From: a bacterium
GTDB taxonomy: Bacteria > Armatimonadota > Chthonomonadetes > Chthonomonadales > CAJBBX01
NCBI GenBank assembly: GCA_021811565.1
Contig: JAJZOL010000058.1
Location: 1-48,531 of the forward strand
DNA: 48,531 bases
Direction of reading: 5' to 3'
The position numbers and the translations under genes were made by a program. The notes under the pieces are model-generated. The model worked only from the letters and a program-made list of their open reading frames with translations, searched no databases and had not been told where the DNA came from. Below, one piece after another: positions 1 through 10,074 of this stretch. Every line of letters begins with the position of its first letter. Position 1 is the stretch's first letter.

Positions 1-202
1 TAATATAACATACCTTAACCAAGCAAAAGATTTCAAAATCACCATGAGATGGTTGATTAAGCAGGGATTCAATAAATCCAGATGTTTATTGGCATAGGCA
101 GACACGCGTTAATACGTTCCATCCACCCCGTGAAGGATTTTTCCCTCTCTCCATAGCATAATAATACAAAGGAAAAATGCATTTTCAGGCTTCTAAAAGA
201 AC

Positions 203-1630
203 ATGGGGGGGGGGGCTGTGCTGAACCTATTGGAAAAAATCAGTCGTTATATCCAATCGGGGAACCTTCTTAACAAAGGGGATTCCGTTCTGATCGCCGT
301 TTCAGGCGGTCGGGATTCCTGCACTCTCTTGCATTCGATGCATATGCTGCGGGAGGAATTCCATTTGCAAATCGCAGTGGCGCATTTTAATCACGGTTTT
401 CGAGGGGAGGAATCCGACGGGGATGAAGAGTTTGTCCGTCGTTTGTGTGACCAACTCGGGGTTCCATGCCACTCTCAAAAATGCAATCTTCCTGAAAGAA
501 TGAGGTTGACACATTTAAGCGCCCAAGAAGCTTCAAGGATTGAGCGTTATGAATATCTTTCTCACACTGCGCGAACAATTGGAGCTTCGAAGATACTCTT
601 GGGGCATACGCTTGACGATCAAACCGAAACCATATTGTTGAATATCATCCGAGGTACCGGAGTGGATGGGCTGAAAGGGATTCTTCCATTCAAAAATGAC
701 TTGGTGCGTCCGCTGCTCTGTCTCACTCGGGAAGAGACCGGGAAATATTGCGAAGACGCCGGCATCGCATATCGTACGGATCGCTCCAACGAGTCCGTGA
801 AGTATTTAAGGAACCGCATTCGTTTGGAGCTGTTACCACTGTTACGAAAAGAATATAACCCTAGTATAGATCGATCTCTCCGAAGATTGGGGGATATAGC
901 ATATGAGGAATCCAATTACATGGATGACCATGTGAGCGAATTGGCTTCACGAATTCTTCACTCCGTCTCGGATGGCGTCGTTTTCAGGGCTGAGGACCTA
1001 CTGTCGCAGCCTCTTGCGCTACGACGCCGCCTTATACGGCACGCCATCGAGATGATTCAAGGGTCCGAAGAGAACATCACCTATGACCAGGTTCAATCAT
1101 TTCTCAATGCAATTACAATAAGCCGAACTGGAGTGACATGGGAGGAGACCCTGCAGGGAGAGAGAGTGCGACTGAGGCTGAGTAAGGGCAAAGGAAGCAT
1201 TCTCCATTTATCCCCTCAGGTATCAGTGCTTCCTTTTGAATATCCACTGAATATCCCTGGTATTACCCCGATACCCGCAGTGAATGCAGAGGTGGAATGC
1301 CGATATTCTAACCAATTTGAAATGATACGATTCGCCAATCCGTATATGGCATGGATGGATGTTGATAAGCTATCCTTTCCGCTCATACTCCGAAACCGTC
1401 GCTCCGGGGATCGGTTCAAACCATTGGGGATGCAGGAACCCGTGAAGTTGAAAGATTACCTCATCGGGAAAAAAGTTCCTAAGGGGCAAAAGGATCTCAT
1501 CACAATTATCTCTGATGCGAACGCGATCGTATGGGTTGCCGGTTATACGATCGACGATCGTGTGAAAATAACGGATACCACGCGAACTTGCATGTTATGT
1601 GAAATGAGATTTCTCGTGAAATCCATGTGA
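203..1630 (+). CDS. tilS: tRNA(Ile)-lysidine synthetase TilS
   Basis: Cytoplasmic ATP-dependent enzyme that converts C34 of tRNA-Ile(CAU) to lysidine, so the tRNA reads AUA and is charged with isoleucine. The N-terminal PP-loop ATPase shows SGGRDS at residues 34-39, then an HFNHGFRGEE block and a GHTLDDQTET block near residues 135-145. The C-terminal third has the features of a TilS C-terminal domain (RNRRSGDRFKPLGM, KLKDYL). The 475-residue length is normal for the long form. The start is unsettled. ATG203 has no SD and is followed at once by eleven Gs. GTG218 (then LNLLEKI) is where homologues usually begin. An SD-equipped ATG at 177 is in another frame (see findings). ftsH follows, an arrangement common in several phyla. 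Confidence 0.93.
   Translation: MGGGAVLNLLEKISRYIQSGNLLNKGDSVLIAVSGGRDSCTLLHSMHMLREEFHLQIAVAHFNHGFRGEESDGDEEFVRRLCDQLGVPCHSQKCNLPERMRLTHLSAQEASRIERYEYLSHTARTIGASKILLGHTLDDQTETILLNIIRGTGVDGLKGILPFKNDLVRPLLCLTREETGKYCEDAGIAYRTDRSNESVKYLRNRIRLELLPLLRKEYNPSIDRSLRRLGDIAYEESNYMDDHVSELASRILHSVSDGVVFRAEDLLSQPLALRRRLIRHAIEMIQGSEENITYDQVQSFLNAITISRTGVTWEETLQGERVRLRLSKGKGSILHLSPQVSVLPFEYPLNIPGITPIPAVNAEVECRYSNQFEMIRFANPYMAWMDVDKLSFPLILRNRRSGDRFKPLGMQEPVKLKDYLIGKKVPKGQKDLITIISDANAIVWVAGYTIDDRVKITDTTRTCMLCEMRFLVKSM
205..215 (+). repeat. poly-G tract (11 G) at tilS start
   Basis: Eleven consecutive G residues lie directly after the ATG at 203. Tracts of this length are slippage-prone in replication and are also common sequencing or assembly errors. 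A tract of 12 or 9 G would place the upstream ATG177, which has AAAGGA at 168-173, in frame with tilS. Confidence 0.85.
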
Positions 1631-1715
1631 TTTGGTCAATTTAAATATCCGCAAGGTTATATGCAAATGATGGCGCCCTCCGACGTGTGTAATGATAAAT
1701 CAGCAAGTCGGAATA

Positions 1716-1724
1716 TGTTATAAT
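1716..1724 (+). promoter_or_regulatory. extended -10 promoter upstream of ftsH
   Basis: TGTTATAAT contains a perfect TATAAT (1719-1724) preceded by TG plus one base, the extended -10 form that needs little -35 contact. No convincing -35 hexamer is visible 16-18 bases upstream. It lies about 130 bases before the chosen ftsH start, so the transcript would carry the inverted repeat at 1729-1816 in its leader. Confidence 0.5.
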
Positions 1725-1728
1725 ATAG

Positions 1729-1816
1729 GGTAGTTGTAAAATTCCTCCGAACATATCTCCGCAAGCGAAATCCAGATTTATGCATGGAGCTTGCATACAG
1801 GTATTTTACAATTGCC
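1729..1816. repeat. degenerate terminal inverted repeat element upstream of ftsH
   Basis: GGTAGTTGTAAAATTC at 1729-1744 and GTATTTTACAATTGCC at 1801-1816 are inverted copies matching at 13 of 16 bases. Each resembles the arms of the perfect inverted repeat at 21865-21950 (14 of 16 and 13 of 16). An inner GCAAGC/GCTTGC pair adds a second stem. It sits in the presumed 5' untranslated region of ftsH. It may be an old copy of a small palindromic element or a leader RNA structure. Confidence 0.4.
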
Positions 1817-1854
1817 GATTGTTTGAGATTAAAGAGCTCAGCCGGGAGGTTATT

Positions 1855-3822
1855 TTGGGTAACAGAGGTGTTCGGTGGCTTATCACCATTGCGATGATCG
1901 TTTTGGTGATTTTCGCCCTGCAACAGAAAAATTTCGGGAAATGGGGGGAGGCTCCTCAAACCCTTAGCTATTATCAATTTCTGAATGAGGTGAATTCAGG
2001 CAACGTTAAGAGTGGGGAGATTGAAAACAACCAGTTTACTGGAACATATTTGAAGCCGCCGGACGGGGTTAAGACCGACCAGTTTAATGTGGACCTCAAC
2101 CCATCCCAGGAATCACGATATAAGCTTGAGAAACTGCTTTATCAGCATCATGTGGATTTCAAATTCTCATTCCCATTCATTTCAGGCGCAATTGGGAGTT
2201 TTCTTGTATACGGTCTTCTATCGTTTTTGATCATGGGCGGGCTTCTGTACTTCTTCATGCGCCAAGCGCAATCCGGCGGCAATCAAGCCCTGTCCTTTGG
2301 CCGTTCGCGCGCCAAACGGCTTGGTGAAAATGTGCCTAAGATCACTTTCGACGATGTGGCGGGGGTGGAGGAGGCGAAAACGGAGCTTGAGGAGATTGTC
2401 GAATTCCTTAAAAACTCCAAGAAGTTTCAAGCCTTGGGCGCGAAGATTCCTAAAGGCGTACTGCTCCTCGGACCTCCTGGATGCGGCAAGACCATGCTCG
2501 CGCGCGCAATCGCCGGAGAGGCGGGAGTACCATTCTTTCATATTTCCGGATCGGATTTCGTCGAAATGTTCGTGGGTGTCGGAGCAAGTCGAGTGCGTGA
2601 CCTTTTCGATACCGCGAAAAGCAATCGACCGTCGCTGATATTTATCGACGAAATTGACGCCGTTGGACGCCAGCGCGGTGCGGGACTAGGTGGCGGTCAT
2701 GACGAACGAGAGCAAACATTGAATCAGTTGCTCGTCGAGATGGATGGATTTGATGCGAATTCCGGCGTGATCATGATCGCAGCGACAAACCGCCCGGACG
2801 TGTTAGATCCTGCCCTTTTGCGACCGGGTCGCTTTGACCGTAGAATCGTGGTGGACGCCCCCGACGCGAGAGGGCGCAAGGCGATTTTCAAAGTCCATTT
2901 GCGCGGTAAGCCGCTTTCATTTGATACGAACGAGGAAGAGCGAGAGAAGGTGCTGGATAATCTCTCCAAGCGCACCCCCGGATTCACTGGCGCGGATATC
3001 GCCAACTTGGTGAACGAAGCCGCTTTGCTCGCAGCGCGACATGACAAGACTAAGATTACAATGGAGGAGTTCGAGCTATCCATTGATAGAGTTATTGCCG
3101 GTCCTGAACGCAAGAGCCGAGTTCTCAATGACGCCACTCGCAAGCGAACCGCCTATCATGAAGCTGGACATGCCATCGTTGGGGAGTTGCTTCCAAATGC
3201 GGATCCGGTCCATAAGGTCAGCATCCTTCCTCGAGGCATGGCGCTCGGCATCACGATCAGCCTGCCCGTGGAGGATCGGTACAATGTGACCAAATCCGAA
3301 ATGGAGGATATGATCTGCATGGCTCTGAGCGGAAGAGTCGCTGAGGAGTTAGTCTTTGGGGATATCGATACAGGCGCGGCGAATGACTTGGACAAGGCGA
3401 CAGACATGGCGCGAGCCATGGTGTGCGAATACGGGATGAGTGAAAGACTTGGCCCGTTGCGTTTGGGAAGACGACATGGGAATCCGTTCCTTGGGCGTGA
3501 CCTTATGGAGGATCGTGATTATTCAGAGGATGTCGCAAAGGCGATTGATGAGGAGGTGCGTTCCATTATTGAGCGCAACTATTCCAGGAGCAAGGAACTT
3601 CTCTTGCAATACAGGGAAAAACTTGAGCTGATTACAGACAACCTCATAAAAAACGAGACGCTCGACAGAGAGGTTTTCCTTGCGCTGATGAATGGTGAAA
3701 CGCCAGCATCGCTTTCACAGGATACCATTCCTCCTTCGGAGAACCAAAATACGCCCGAGCTCGGCGATCAAAGCTCCACTTCACTGGATACGCATTTTTA
3801 TCCGGAGCCTGGTCCGGCGTAA
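1855..3822 (+). CDS. ftsH: ATP-dependent zinc metalloprotease FtsH
   Basis: Membrane-anchored AAA+ protease that extracts and degrades misfolded membrane proteins and selected cytoplasmic regulators. I start it at TTG1855 because GGGAGG lies 5 nt upstream (1844-1849). The longer frame from ATG1780 has no SD and runs through a repeat. This gives 655 residues. Visible parts are a membrane helix near residues 6-22, a periplasmic segment, a second helix near 115-137, Walker A GPPGCGKT near 205-212, Walker B with FIDEIDAVG, the second region of homology ([19 protein letters not shown]), and the zinc site HEAGH at 435-439. The likely third ligand is an Asp in NDLDKA near 511-513. The acidic Ser/Pro-rich tail is typical. 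All catalytic parts are present. Confidence 0.97.
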   Translation: MGNRGVRWLITIAMIVLVIFALQQKNFGKWGEAPQTLSYYQFLNEVNSGNVKSGEIENNQFTGTYLKPPDGVKTDQFNVDLNPSQESRYKLEKLLYQHHVDFKFSFPFISGAIGSFLVYGLLSFLIMGGLLYFFMRQAQSGGNQALSFGRSRAKRLGENVPKITFDDVAGVEEAKTELEEIVEFLKNSKKFQALGAKIPKGVLLLGPPGCGKTMLARAIAGEAGVPFFHISGSDFVEMFVGVGASRVRDLFDTAKSNRPSLIFIDEIDAVGRQRGAGLGGGHDEREQTLNQLLVEMDGFDANSGVIMIAATNRPDVLDPALLRPGRFDRRIVVDAPDARGRKAIFKVHLRGKPLSFDTNEEEREKVLDNLSKRTPGFTGADIANLVNEAALLAARHDKTKITMEEFELSIDRVIAGPERKSRVLNDATRKRTAYHEAGHAIVGELLPNADPVHKVSILPRGMALGITISLPVEDRYNVTKSEMEDMICMALSGRVAEELVFGDIDTGAANDLDKATDMARAMVCEYGMSERLGPLRLGRRHGNPFLGRDLMEDRDYSEDVAKAIDEEVRSIIERNYSRSKELLLQYREKLELITDNLIKNETLDREVFLALMNGETPASLSQDTIPPSENQNTPELGDQSSTSLDTHFYPEPGPA

Positions 3823-3850
3823 CCGGTCATTCTCTAAAGTGTACGACTAT

Positions 3851-3878
3851 CAAGCAGGCGTGAGGATACGCCTGCTTG
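3851..3878 (+). terminator. hairpin after ftsH
   Basis: CAAGCAGGCGT (3851-3861) pairs perfectly with ACGCCTGCTTG (3868-3878) around a 6-nt loop, starting 28 bases after the ftsH stop. The following bases (AATTGTGC) lack a strong U-run, so termination may be partial or the hairpin may stabilise the 3' end. Confidence 0.5.
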
Positions 3879-3905
3879 AATTGTGCAAAATGGACTTAAC
3901 GGAAC

Positions 3906-3921
3906 AGGTTATTGCAAAATT
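3906..3921 (+). repeat. single copy of the GGTWATTGCAAAATT repeat arm
   Basis: AGGTTATTGCAAAATT differs at one base from the arm at 21865-21880. No clear inverted partner follows. GATTTTACATACAC near 3956-3969 is too weak to count. It lies in the ftsH-typA intergenic region. Confidence 0.4.
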
Positions 3922-3997
3922 GGTGTTTCTGCATTTTCACCGAGTGTGATTTGCTGATTTTACATACACATCCGGTTGTTAGGAAAGAGGATATTTA

Positions 3998-5860
3998 TTG
4001 GAACGTCATATACGTAATATCGCTATCATAGCGCACGTGGATCATGGGAAGACCACCCTTGTGGATGGTATGTTGCGTCAAGGGAATGTTTTTCGCTCCA
4101 ACCAGAACATAGCCGAAAGGGTTATGGATTCGATGGATCAGGAGCGAGAGCGAGGCATCACAATAGTGAGCAAGAACACGGCGATACTCTATCATCCGGT
4201 GGATGCTCATCCCAACGACCCGGCGATAAAAATAAACATCGTGGATACTCCCGGTCACGCCGATTTCGGCGGAGAGGTGGAGCGAGTAATGAGCATGGTG
4301 GACGGCGCACTGCTGCTGGTGGATGCCGTCGAGGGACCGATGCCGCAAACACGTTTCGTGCTAAGAAAGGCGTTGCAAGCGGGATTAAGGGTTATTGTCG
4401 TCGTGAATAAAATAGATCGGCATGAAGCCCGCCCGGATTATGTCATTGATACGACCTTTGATCTTTTCGCCCAGTTAGGCGCCAATGATGAACAACTAGA
4501 TTTCCCCATTATCTACGCCAATGCACTATCAGGTCTGGCTACTTATGATCCTGCAGAAGAGGGAGTGGATCTTCGACCGCTTTTCGAGACCGTTGTGAAA
4601 CATATTCCCGCTCCAAAAGGTGATGCGGACGCGCCGCTAGCAATGCTTGTCAGTTCCCTTGATTACGACGATTATCGCGGGCGTATCGCCATTGGAAAGC
4701 TCTACTCAGGGTCGGTGGAAACGAACAAGCTGGTGATCTACGCAGGTCCGGATGGAGTGCAGAAACAGGGCAAGGTGGTTACGGTGTTTGTGTTTGAAGG
4801 ATTGAAGCGACGCGAGGTGGATGTCGCCTACGCCGGAGAGATCGTCGCCATTACCGGCATAGCCGATGTGAATATAGGAGAGACCATCACTGACAGGAAC
4901 AATCCCGTTCTCCTACCGATGACGCCTGTGGATGAGCCTACAATGCGGATGACCTTTGCAGTCAATACGTCACCATTCGCTGGGCGTGAAGGGACATACT
5001 CCACGTCTCGTAAATTACGGGAGCGATTGTTCCGGGAATTGGAAACCAATGTCTCTCTCAGGGTTGATGAAACGGATAGCCCTGACTCTTTTCTAGTGTC
5101 CGGAAGAGGGGAACTGCATCTGGCGGTTCTGATTGAATCTATGCGAAGGGAGGGGTATGAGTTGCAGGTATCCCAACCCGAGGTGATTTACAAAGACATC
5201 CACGGGGTGTTGTGCGAACCGATGGAAGAGGTGACCATTGATGTGAGCGAGGAGTTCCAAGGAGCGGTGATAGAACAGTTGGGGCGAAGAAAAGGGGAAC
5301 TGGTGGACATGAATGCGCCAGGCGATGGTCATGTTCAGATGACTTACCATGTTCCCACTAGGGGATTACTTGGATTTCGTTCCGATTTTATCACCCTTAC
5401 GAGAGGCAACGGAATTTTGAATACGCTTTTCGCCGGATACGAGCCGCTTGTCGGGGAACTCGGCGTGGAGAAAAGTGGCTCTCTGTTGGCATCGGAAACC
5501 GGATTGACCACATCCTTTGGATTGCATAATGCCGAATCACGGGGAACGCTGTTTATCGGACCTAACACCGAGGTTTACAGGGGAATGATCGTTGGTAAGC
5601 ACATACGGGAAACGGACCTGGAGGTAAATGTATGCAAAACCAAGCACCTTACTAACATGAGATCCTCCACAAGCGATGTCGCCGTTCGACTGACTCCCCC
5701 TGTGGTGATGACGCTTGACAGAGCGATAGAATATATCGGTCCCGACGAACTCGTGGAGGTGACTCCCAAATCCATCCGAATGCGCAAGAGAATCCTCGAC
5801 ACCACGCAGCGTCGTCGAGAGGAGAGAAAAATGGAGACAACCGGAAAGCCCATGCACTAA
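3998..5860 (+). CDS. typA: ribosome-associated GTPase TypA/BipA
   Basis: Translational GTPase of the EF-G superfamily that binds the ribosome and supports 50S assembly and growth under stress or cold. The start is TTG3998 with AGGAAAGAGG ending 8 nt upstream, giving [20 protein letters not shown]. The G1 loop AHVDHGKT is at residues 12-19, the switch I region contains RERGITI, G3 is [11 protein letters not shown] from residue 83, and G4 is NKID at 137-140. The EF-G-like beta-barrel and the BipA C-terminal domain follow ([37 protein letters not shown]). At 620 residues it is full length. Its stop overlaps the stop of the convergent ligase gene by three bases within CTAA. Confidence 0.97.
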   Translation: MERHIRNIAIIAHVDHGKTTLVDGMLRQGNVFRSNQNIAERVMDSMDQERERGITIVSKNTAILYHPVDAHPNDPAIKINIVDTPGHADFGGEVERVMSMVDGALLLVDAVEGPMPQTRFVLRKALQAGLRVIVVVNKIDRHEARPDYVIDTTFDLFAQLGANDEQLDFPIIYANALSGLATYDPAEEGVDLRPLFETVVKHIPAPKGDADAPLAMLVSSLDYDDYRGRIAIGKLYSGSVETNKLVIYAGPDGVQKQGKVVTVFVFEGLKRREVDVAYAGEIVAITGIADVNIGETITDRNNPVLLPMTPVDEPTMRMTFAVNTSPFAGREGTYSTSRKLRERLFRELETNVSLRVDETDSPDSFLVSGRGELHLAVLIESMRREGYELQVSQPEVIYKDIHGVLCEPMEEVTIDVSEEFQGAVIEQLGRRKGELVDMNAPGDGHVQMTYHVPTRGLLGFRSDFITLTRGNGILNTLFAGYEPLVGELGVEKSGSLLASETGLTTSFGLHNAESRGTLFIGPNTEVYRGMIVGKHIRETDLEVNVCKTKHLTNMRSSTSDVAVRLTPPVVMTLDRAIEYIGPDELVEVTPKSIRMRKRILDTTQRRREERKMETTGKPMH

Positions 5861-8271
5861 TTCACGGGAGTGAGCTTTTTGAGTGTTTCGGGCAATTCGG
5901 ATTGCACCTGCTGCTCCAGTGAAGTGAGGGCGTTCGCCTCCTGCACTCTGCCCTCCTTCACACGAATTTCGACGAGACGGGTCAACCCCCATTCATAGCG
6001 AGTGACGAATTCATGCAGCACAACGGGGTTGATGCTTATCTGAAATATCTGCTGGTTCCGCACATGCCAAAACTGTTTGCAAAGCTTTAATCCCGTTTCT
6101 AAATCCTTCTCCGCCTGTGCTTTTTTCCCGTTAGTGAATTCGCATTGCGCCAATCCAAGAAATCCAACCGGGTATTGCCAGTCCGGTAACTCCGGTATCG
6201 CTTTGATTTGCCCTACGGGGCTGTAGTAGAGTTGTGTTAATTGCCGATAGGTTTTCTCCGCCGCGATCGTGTCCCCGATGGATGTTTGCGCCTCCGCAAG
6301 CGCCACCAAGTTCTCCAAATTGTGGGGGTCTTTTGCTTGCGCCAACGTATATTCTCTTATTGCGTCTTGATATCTTCCATGGCGCTGATAAAATTGCCCC
6401 GCTAAATAATACACTTTCGCGATTGGAATGGATCGTGCGAGTTTTGCATAGGTTTGATTGGCGGCTTCCGTCTGTCCCATGGCATCCTCCAACGCCGCAA
6501 TGCGAAGTCCGTATCTTGAATCCAATGGGTTCACCGCTTCCGCTTTCTCATAGCTCGAAAGCGCGTCGGGATAATCCTGTTGCATCAACTCTGTCTCCCC
6601 CTGATATCCATCCAGACGCGATATCAGGTTCGACCCGCTAAAAAGCACGATAATAACCGCCGCAATCCCTATGACACCCGCCAGGATTAGACCGGAAGTG
6701 TGAATAATGCCTTTATTGGGTTCCTTGTCCGTGGTTTCCAAGGATTTTTTTGCAACGGTGTCCAACGAAAGAGCCAATCCGAACAGCGTTCCCATCACGA
6801 GGCAACTTACGGGAACGTAAAGATCCGAATCGACCAAGTTATGGAGGAACGCCCCAACCAATGCTGCGGATATTCCGGACCGCAGCAAATCCGTGCGGTA
6901 CCAGCCTGCCGAATCCAAATCGCCAGTCGCGTTCCTAGTTGAAGAACGAAACGCTTGTGTATAAATGAAAGCGAATAGTAATAATCCCACAATCCCGCTC
7001 TCCGCAAGCAGCTGGAGGAACCCGCCATGGGCGTGCTGGGTGTATCCCACATACGCGAAACGCTGATATTTGTCATCAAAGGAACCGAGACCGAACCCGT
7101 TCAGAAGCTTGGCCTCAGCCATATTTAGAGCACCTCGCCAAGTGTAGATTCTAAAATCCAGGGAGTACGCTTCGCTCTTGGCGTTACGTAATCTCAGCCA
7201 TACCGGGCCGGCAGCGATGATGCCCAAAATCGCCACAACGATGGCGATGCGAATGGCTCTTTGAATCGATTCCCCTCGTAATTGTCTTCGCCAAATAAGG
7301 ATAACCGCAAAAAATGCAATCTCCATCAGAAACGCAGCCAAGCCAAATCTTGACTGCGTTAAAATCAGACAAACGGATTGAAGAATCAACGAGAGGATGC
7401 ACCAGAGGCGTACTATGCGAGCGGTGAATAGAGGTAAGTTACGCTCTTTGATGCCCTGCAGAATAAATACGGCTATGGATATGGTGATGATGGTGAGGGT
7501 GATAGCGAATAGTATTTGACCGGCATGCAGGAAATAGAGTATCGAACCCGTTCCGAATGCAAGAAAAACGATACCGCCGATGTTCAAACCCGTCAAAACG
7601 ATCAAATATCCCCAAGGTTTAGGGTGGGTTTCCGCGAAACGATGAAAGTCAAAACCAAGATGCATCGCGAGGGTTACGGGGATACTCATCAGCAGAAAAC
7701 CCGCGAGAAAATCCGGATTGACGAAATTTCCGAATACCCTCCAGTTTTTATTGCCCGCCGCGAAATGGCTGAGATATTCATTGACGCCGAACAATGCCAC
7801 GAAAGTGGACGCCAATAGGATCAAAAGAATGATTGGCTCGATTTTTCTGATATCCGTTCGGTTGCGGTAAATGATCCAAGCGATCATAAGGGCGCATGCG
7901 AATTGGCTCCAGACGGTTAGTCCGATGAAACGGTTCGATTCCGGATAGATGAATATGCCCGTCCAGAGAATAAACACGCTTAATACAGCGATAACCGAGT
8001 GATCCAATCTAAAACGGTCTTCATTGCGAAAAAGGGTGATCAATGCGGAGATTGAGACTAGAAGATAGATGACGGGCAAGATGAGATGATAGAGCAGAGA
8101 TACGGGGTCGGAAACGTTGCCGGCCCGATCGTACAACATCCCTCCGCCAAAACCCATCAAAATCATGGAGATGTAGATAAGCCATAAAGGATGAAAAATC
8201 CCGGACTTTTTTGGATTTGACGCGAAGGGTGGATGATCCTTTTCCGGGCGGCTGGGTCTTCGTTTACTCAT
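5857..8271 (-). CDS. O-antigen ligase/polymerase-like membrane protein with C-terminal TPR repeats
   Basis: The N-terminal two-thirds of this 804-residue protein is a polytopic membrane domain of roughly 12 or more hydrophobic segments. It contains the Wzy_C/O-antigen-ligase signature: a loop with QSRFGLAAF, then [15 protein letters not shown] and [20 protein letters not shown]. This family joins lipid-linked glycan to an acceptor in the periplasm (WaaL-like) or polymerises repeat units (Wzy-like). After about residue 540 it becomes soluble TPR-type repeats ([48 protein letters not shown]). Ligase-TPR fusions occur in several phyla and may recruit partners. It is the last gene of the HAD-GT2-GT2 operon, and the gap to the upstream GT2 is 2 nt. 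Ligase, polymerase or protein glycosylase cannot be told apart here. Confidence 0.85.
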   Translation of the reverse strand: MSKRRPSRPEKDHPPFASNPKKSGIFHPLWLIYISMILMGFGGGMLYDRAGNVSDPVSLLYHLILPVIYLLVSISALITLFRNEDRFRLDHSVIAVLSVFILWTGIFIYPESNRFIGLTVWSQFACALMIAWIIYRNRTDIRKIEPIILLILLASTFVALFGVNEYLSHFAAGNKNWRVFGNFVNPDFLAGFLLMSIPVTLAMHLGFDFHRFAETHPKPWGYLIVLTGLNIGGIVFLAFGTGSILYFLHAGQILFAITLTIITISIAVFILQGIKERNLPLFTARIVRLWCILSLILQSVCLILTQSRFGLAAFLMEIAFFAVILIWRRQLRGESIQRAIRIAIVVAILGIIAAGPVWLRLRNAKSEAYSLDFRIYTWRGALNMAEAKLLNGFGLGSFDDKYQRFAYVGYTQHAHGGFLQLLAESGIVGLLLFAFIYTQAFRSSTRNATGDLDSAGWYRTDLLRSGISAALVGAFLHNLVDSDLYVPVSCLVMGTLFGLALSLDTVAKKSLETTDKEPNKGIIHTSGLILAGVIGIAAVIIVLFSGSNLISRLDGYQGETELMQQDYPDALSSYEKAEAVNPLDSRYGLRIAALEDAMGQTEAANQTYAKLARSIPIAKVYYLAGQFYQRHGRYQDAIREYTLAQAKDPHNLENLVALAEAQTSIGDTIAAEKTYRQLTQLYYSPVGQIKAIPELPDWQYPVGFLGLAQCEFTNGKKAQAEKDLETGLKLCKQFWHVRNQQIFQISINPVVLHEFVTRYEWGLTRLVEIRVKEGRVQEANALTSLEQQVQSELPETLKKLTPVN

Positions 8272-8273
8272 TC

Positions 8274-9149
8274 CTATTTGAGCCTTTTACGCAAATTTCT
8301 CCACTTATACCGTATTAATTGTCCGCTTGCGCGTGCGATCAATCCCGGTATAATGAATGGGCGTATCAAAATGAATGTGCTGCGAGCATAATGCTTTTTG
8401 TAAAACAGATACATGCTTTGATGGAAAAACCATGTCATGCGGGTTGGCACCTTGTCACTGCTTCTTCCAATTCGATGATATATTTTGGCATACGGATAGT
8501 AAGTCACTCGCCAACCCTGCTGGTGGGTGCGATAACACAAATCCACATCCTCGCAATACATGTAGAACCGCTCATCAAACCCACCAAGCGTTTTTAGAAG
8601 TTCCCTGCGAATCATCAACGCAGCTCCGGACAGCCAATCCACATCCCTCTCGGATTCATGATCCCAATCGTTCATAAGGTAATCACGAGTGTATCGGTTA
8701 TGCGGAAATAGCCGTCCCAATGGGGTGTTACGGAAAAATCCGGCTGCGAGATTTGGAAATCGGCGGCAGGAATACTGCAAAGACCCGTCGGAGTTGAGTA
8801 GTCTTGGACCTATCACGCCGATATCCGAATGCTGTTTTGCAAAATCCACAATGCCATCCAGCGCACCTTCGGTTATGAGGGTATCCGAGTTAAGAAAGAG
8901 AATGAACTCCCCTCCGGCCGCTGGTATGCCGCGATTGTTACCTGCACCAAAGCCCATGTTCTTAGGATTTACAATGATTTTCACCCAGGGGCATCGCTCC
9001 GTGATCCGCTCCCTGCTTCCGTCCGATGAGGCGTTATCAACCACAATCACCTCAGTTTCGTATTTTGACGGATGCTCTTGAATGGATAGGAGGCATTTAA
9101 TCGTATCCTCCTTGGTATTCCAATTCAATATGATGATGGATAGAACCAA
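8274..9149 (-). CDS. family 2 glycosyltransferase, rhamnosyltransferase-like
   Basis: GT-A fold glycosyltransferase, 291 residues from TTG9149. I chose this start because GAGGAGGGG sits about 9 nt upstream and the previous gene stops at 9154. The longer frame would run deep into that gene. Visible parts are the N-terminal LSIIILNWN strand, VVDNASSDGS (nucleotide-sugar binding), NPKNMGFGAGNNRG, the metal-binding-type LFLNSDT, and a C-terminal GGFDERFYMYCEDVDLCYR (acceptor-site acidic motif). The pattern matches WbbL-like rhamnosyl or glycosyl transferases acting at the cytoplasmic face on lipid-linked sugars. The donor sugar is not determined. Confidence 0.88.
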   Translation of the reverse strand: MVLSIIILNWNTKEDTIKCLLSIQEHPSKYETEVIVVDNASSDGSRERITERCPWVKIIVNPKNMGFGAGNNRGIPAAGGEFILFLNSDTLITEGALDGIVDFAKQHSDIGVIGPRLLNSDGSLQYSCRRFPNLAAGFFRNTPLGRLFPHNRYTRDYLMNDWDHESERDVDWLSGAALMIRRELLKTLGGFDERFYMYCEDVDLCYRTHQQGWRVTYYPYAKIYHRIGRSSDKVPTRMTWFFHQSMYLFYKKHYARSTFILIRPFIIPGLIARASGQLIRYKWRNLRKRLK

Positions 9150-9153
9150 ACGT

Positions 9154-10074
9154 TCAAACCCCTCCTCGCTTAGACTTGAACACTCTTTTGTGTGTGACGA
9201 ACCATGCCTGAAGATACGATGAGCCAAAAATAAACGGATAGAGAGGGGAATAAAATGAAGCGGGATGATGTTTGCGATAATATCTCAAAAGACCTTTGCG
9301 CGATTCCCACGCCATCTTACTTGGAAGCAACCGTGTGCTTCCGCCGCCGTAATGAATGATTTCGGGCTTCGGGGAAAACCAGATCGACCAGCCTTTTCTT
9401 TTCGCCCGACGACACCAGTCAACTTCATTGAAAAATATGGGGAAGTTCGTGTCCATATCCCCGACATCCCTCCACGCCTCCATTGAGAGAAGTAGAAAAG
9501 ATCCCATGGGTTGATCCACCTCAATCAATCTATCGTACTCGAACCATGTCATACGATAGTGTCCGAAATATCGGTTTCGCGGCATCAGCAGACTCATTCC
9601 CATAATCTCCCACAAAATTGAAAGAGGATATGGAAAGCCTCTTACGGACCTTTGCAATGTTCCATCGGGGTGAATGAGCCGCACCCCCATGGCTCCGGCA
9701 TGTTTCAGTGAGGAGAATACTTCCACACTGATTTGCAATGCATCGTCGGGAAGGAGAACGTCCGGATTTAAGAGCAGAAGATAAGTTCCCTTGGCTATTC
9801 TTGCGCCTTGATTGTTGCCTTCCGCATACCCCATGTTAACTCGGTTTCGAACAAGAGTCACATCGGGATATGTTTCGAAAACTCTATCGGCGCTGCCATC
9901 TTCCGAGGCGTTATCCACCACGATCACCTCGTATGGGAATTGGGTTCGGCTGGAAAAAATGGATTTTAATGCGGATAAAAGATATTCGCTCGTGTTCCAG
10001 TTCACTATGATTATGGAAAGCGTGGGAACCTCGCTTCGCGGATTCAGGGATGAGTTTGAAATCACCTGTTCCAA
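9154..10074 (-). CDS. family 2 glycosyltransferase
   Basis: 306-residue GT-A glycosyltransferase, paralogous in layout to the next gene. It shows LSIIIVNWNTSEYLLSALK, VVDNASEDGSADRVF, RNRVNMGYAEGNNQGAR, LLLNPDVLLPDDAL, then DMDTNFPIFFNEVDWCRR and a basic C-terminus. The start is TTG10074 with GAGGGA about 5-10 nt upstream. This places the first 13 bases inside the end of the HAD gene and implies translational coupling. It probably adds a second sugar in the same glycan pathway. The two transferases are clearly diverged, so they likely have different donors or acceptors. Confidence 0.87.
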   Translation of the reverse strand: MEQVISNSSLNPRSEVPTLSIIIVNWNTSEYLLSALKSIFSSRTQFPYEVIVVDNASEDGSADRVFETYPDVTLVRNRVNMGYAEGNNQGARIAKGTYLLLLNPDVLLPDDALQISVEVFSSLKHAGAMGVRLIHPDGTLQRSVRGFPYPLSILWEIMGMSLLMPRNRYFGHYRMTWFEYDRLIEVDQPMGSFLLLSMEAWRDVGDMDTNFPIFFNEVDWCRRAKRKGWSIWFSPKPEIIHYGGGSTRLLPSKMAWESRKGLLRYYRKHHPASFYSPLYPFIFGSSYLQAWFVTHKRVFKSKRGGV

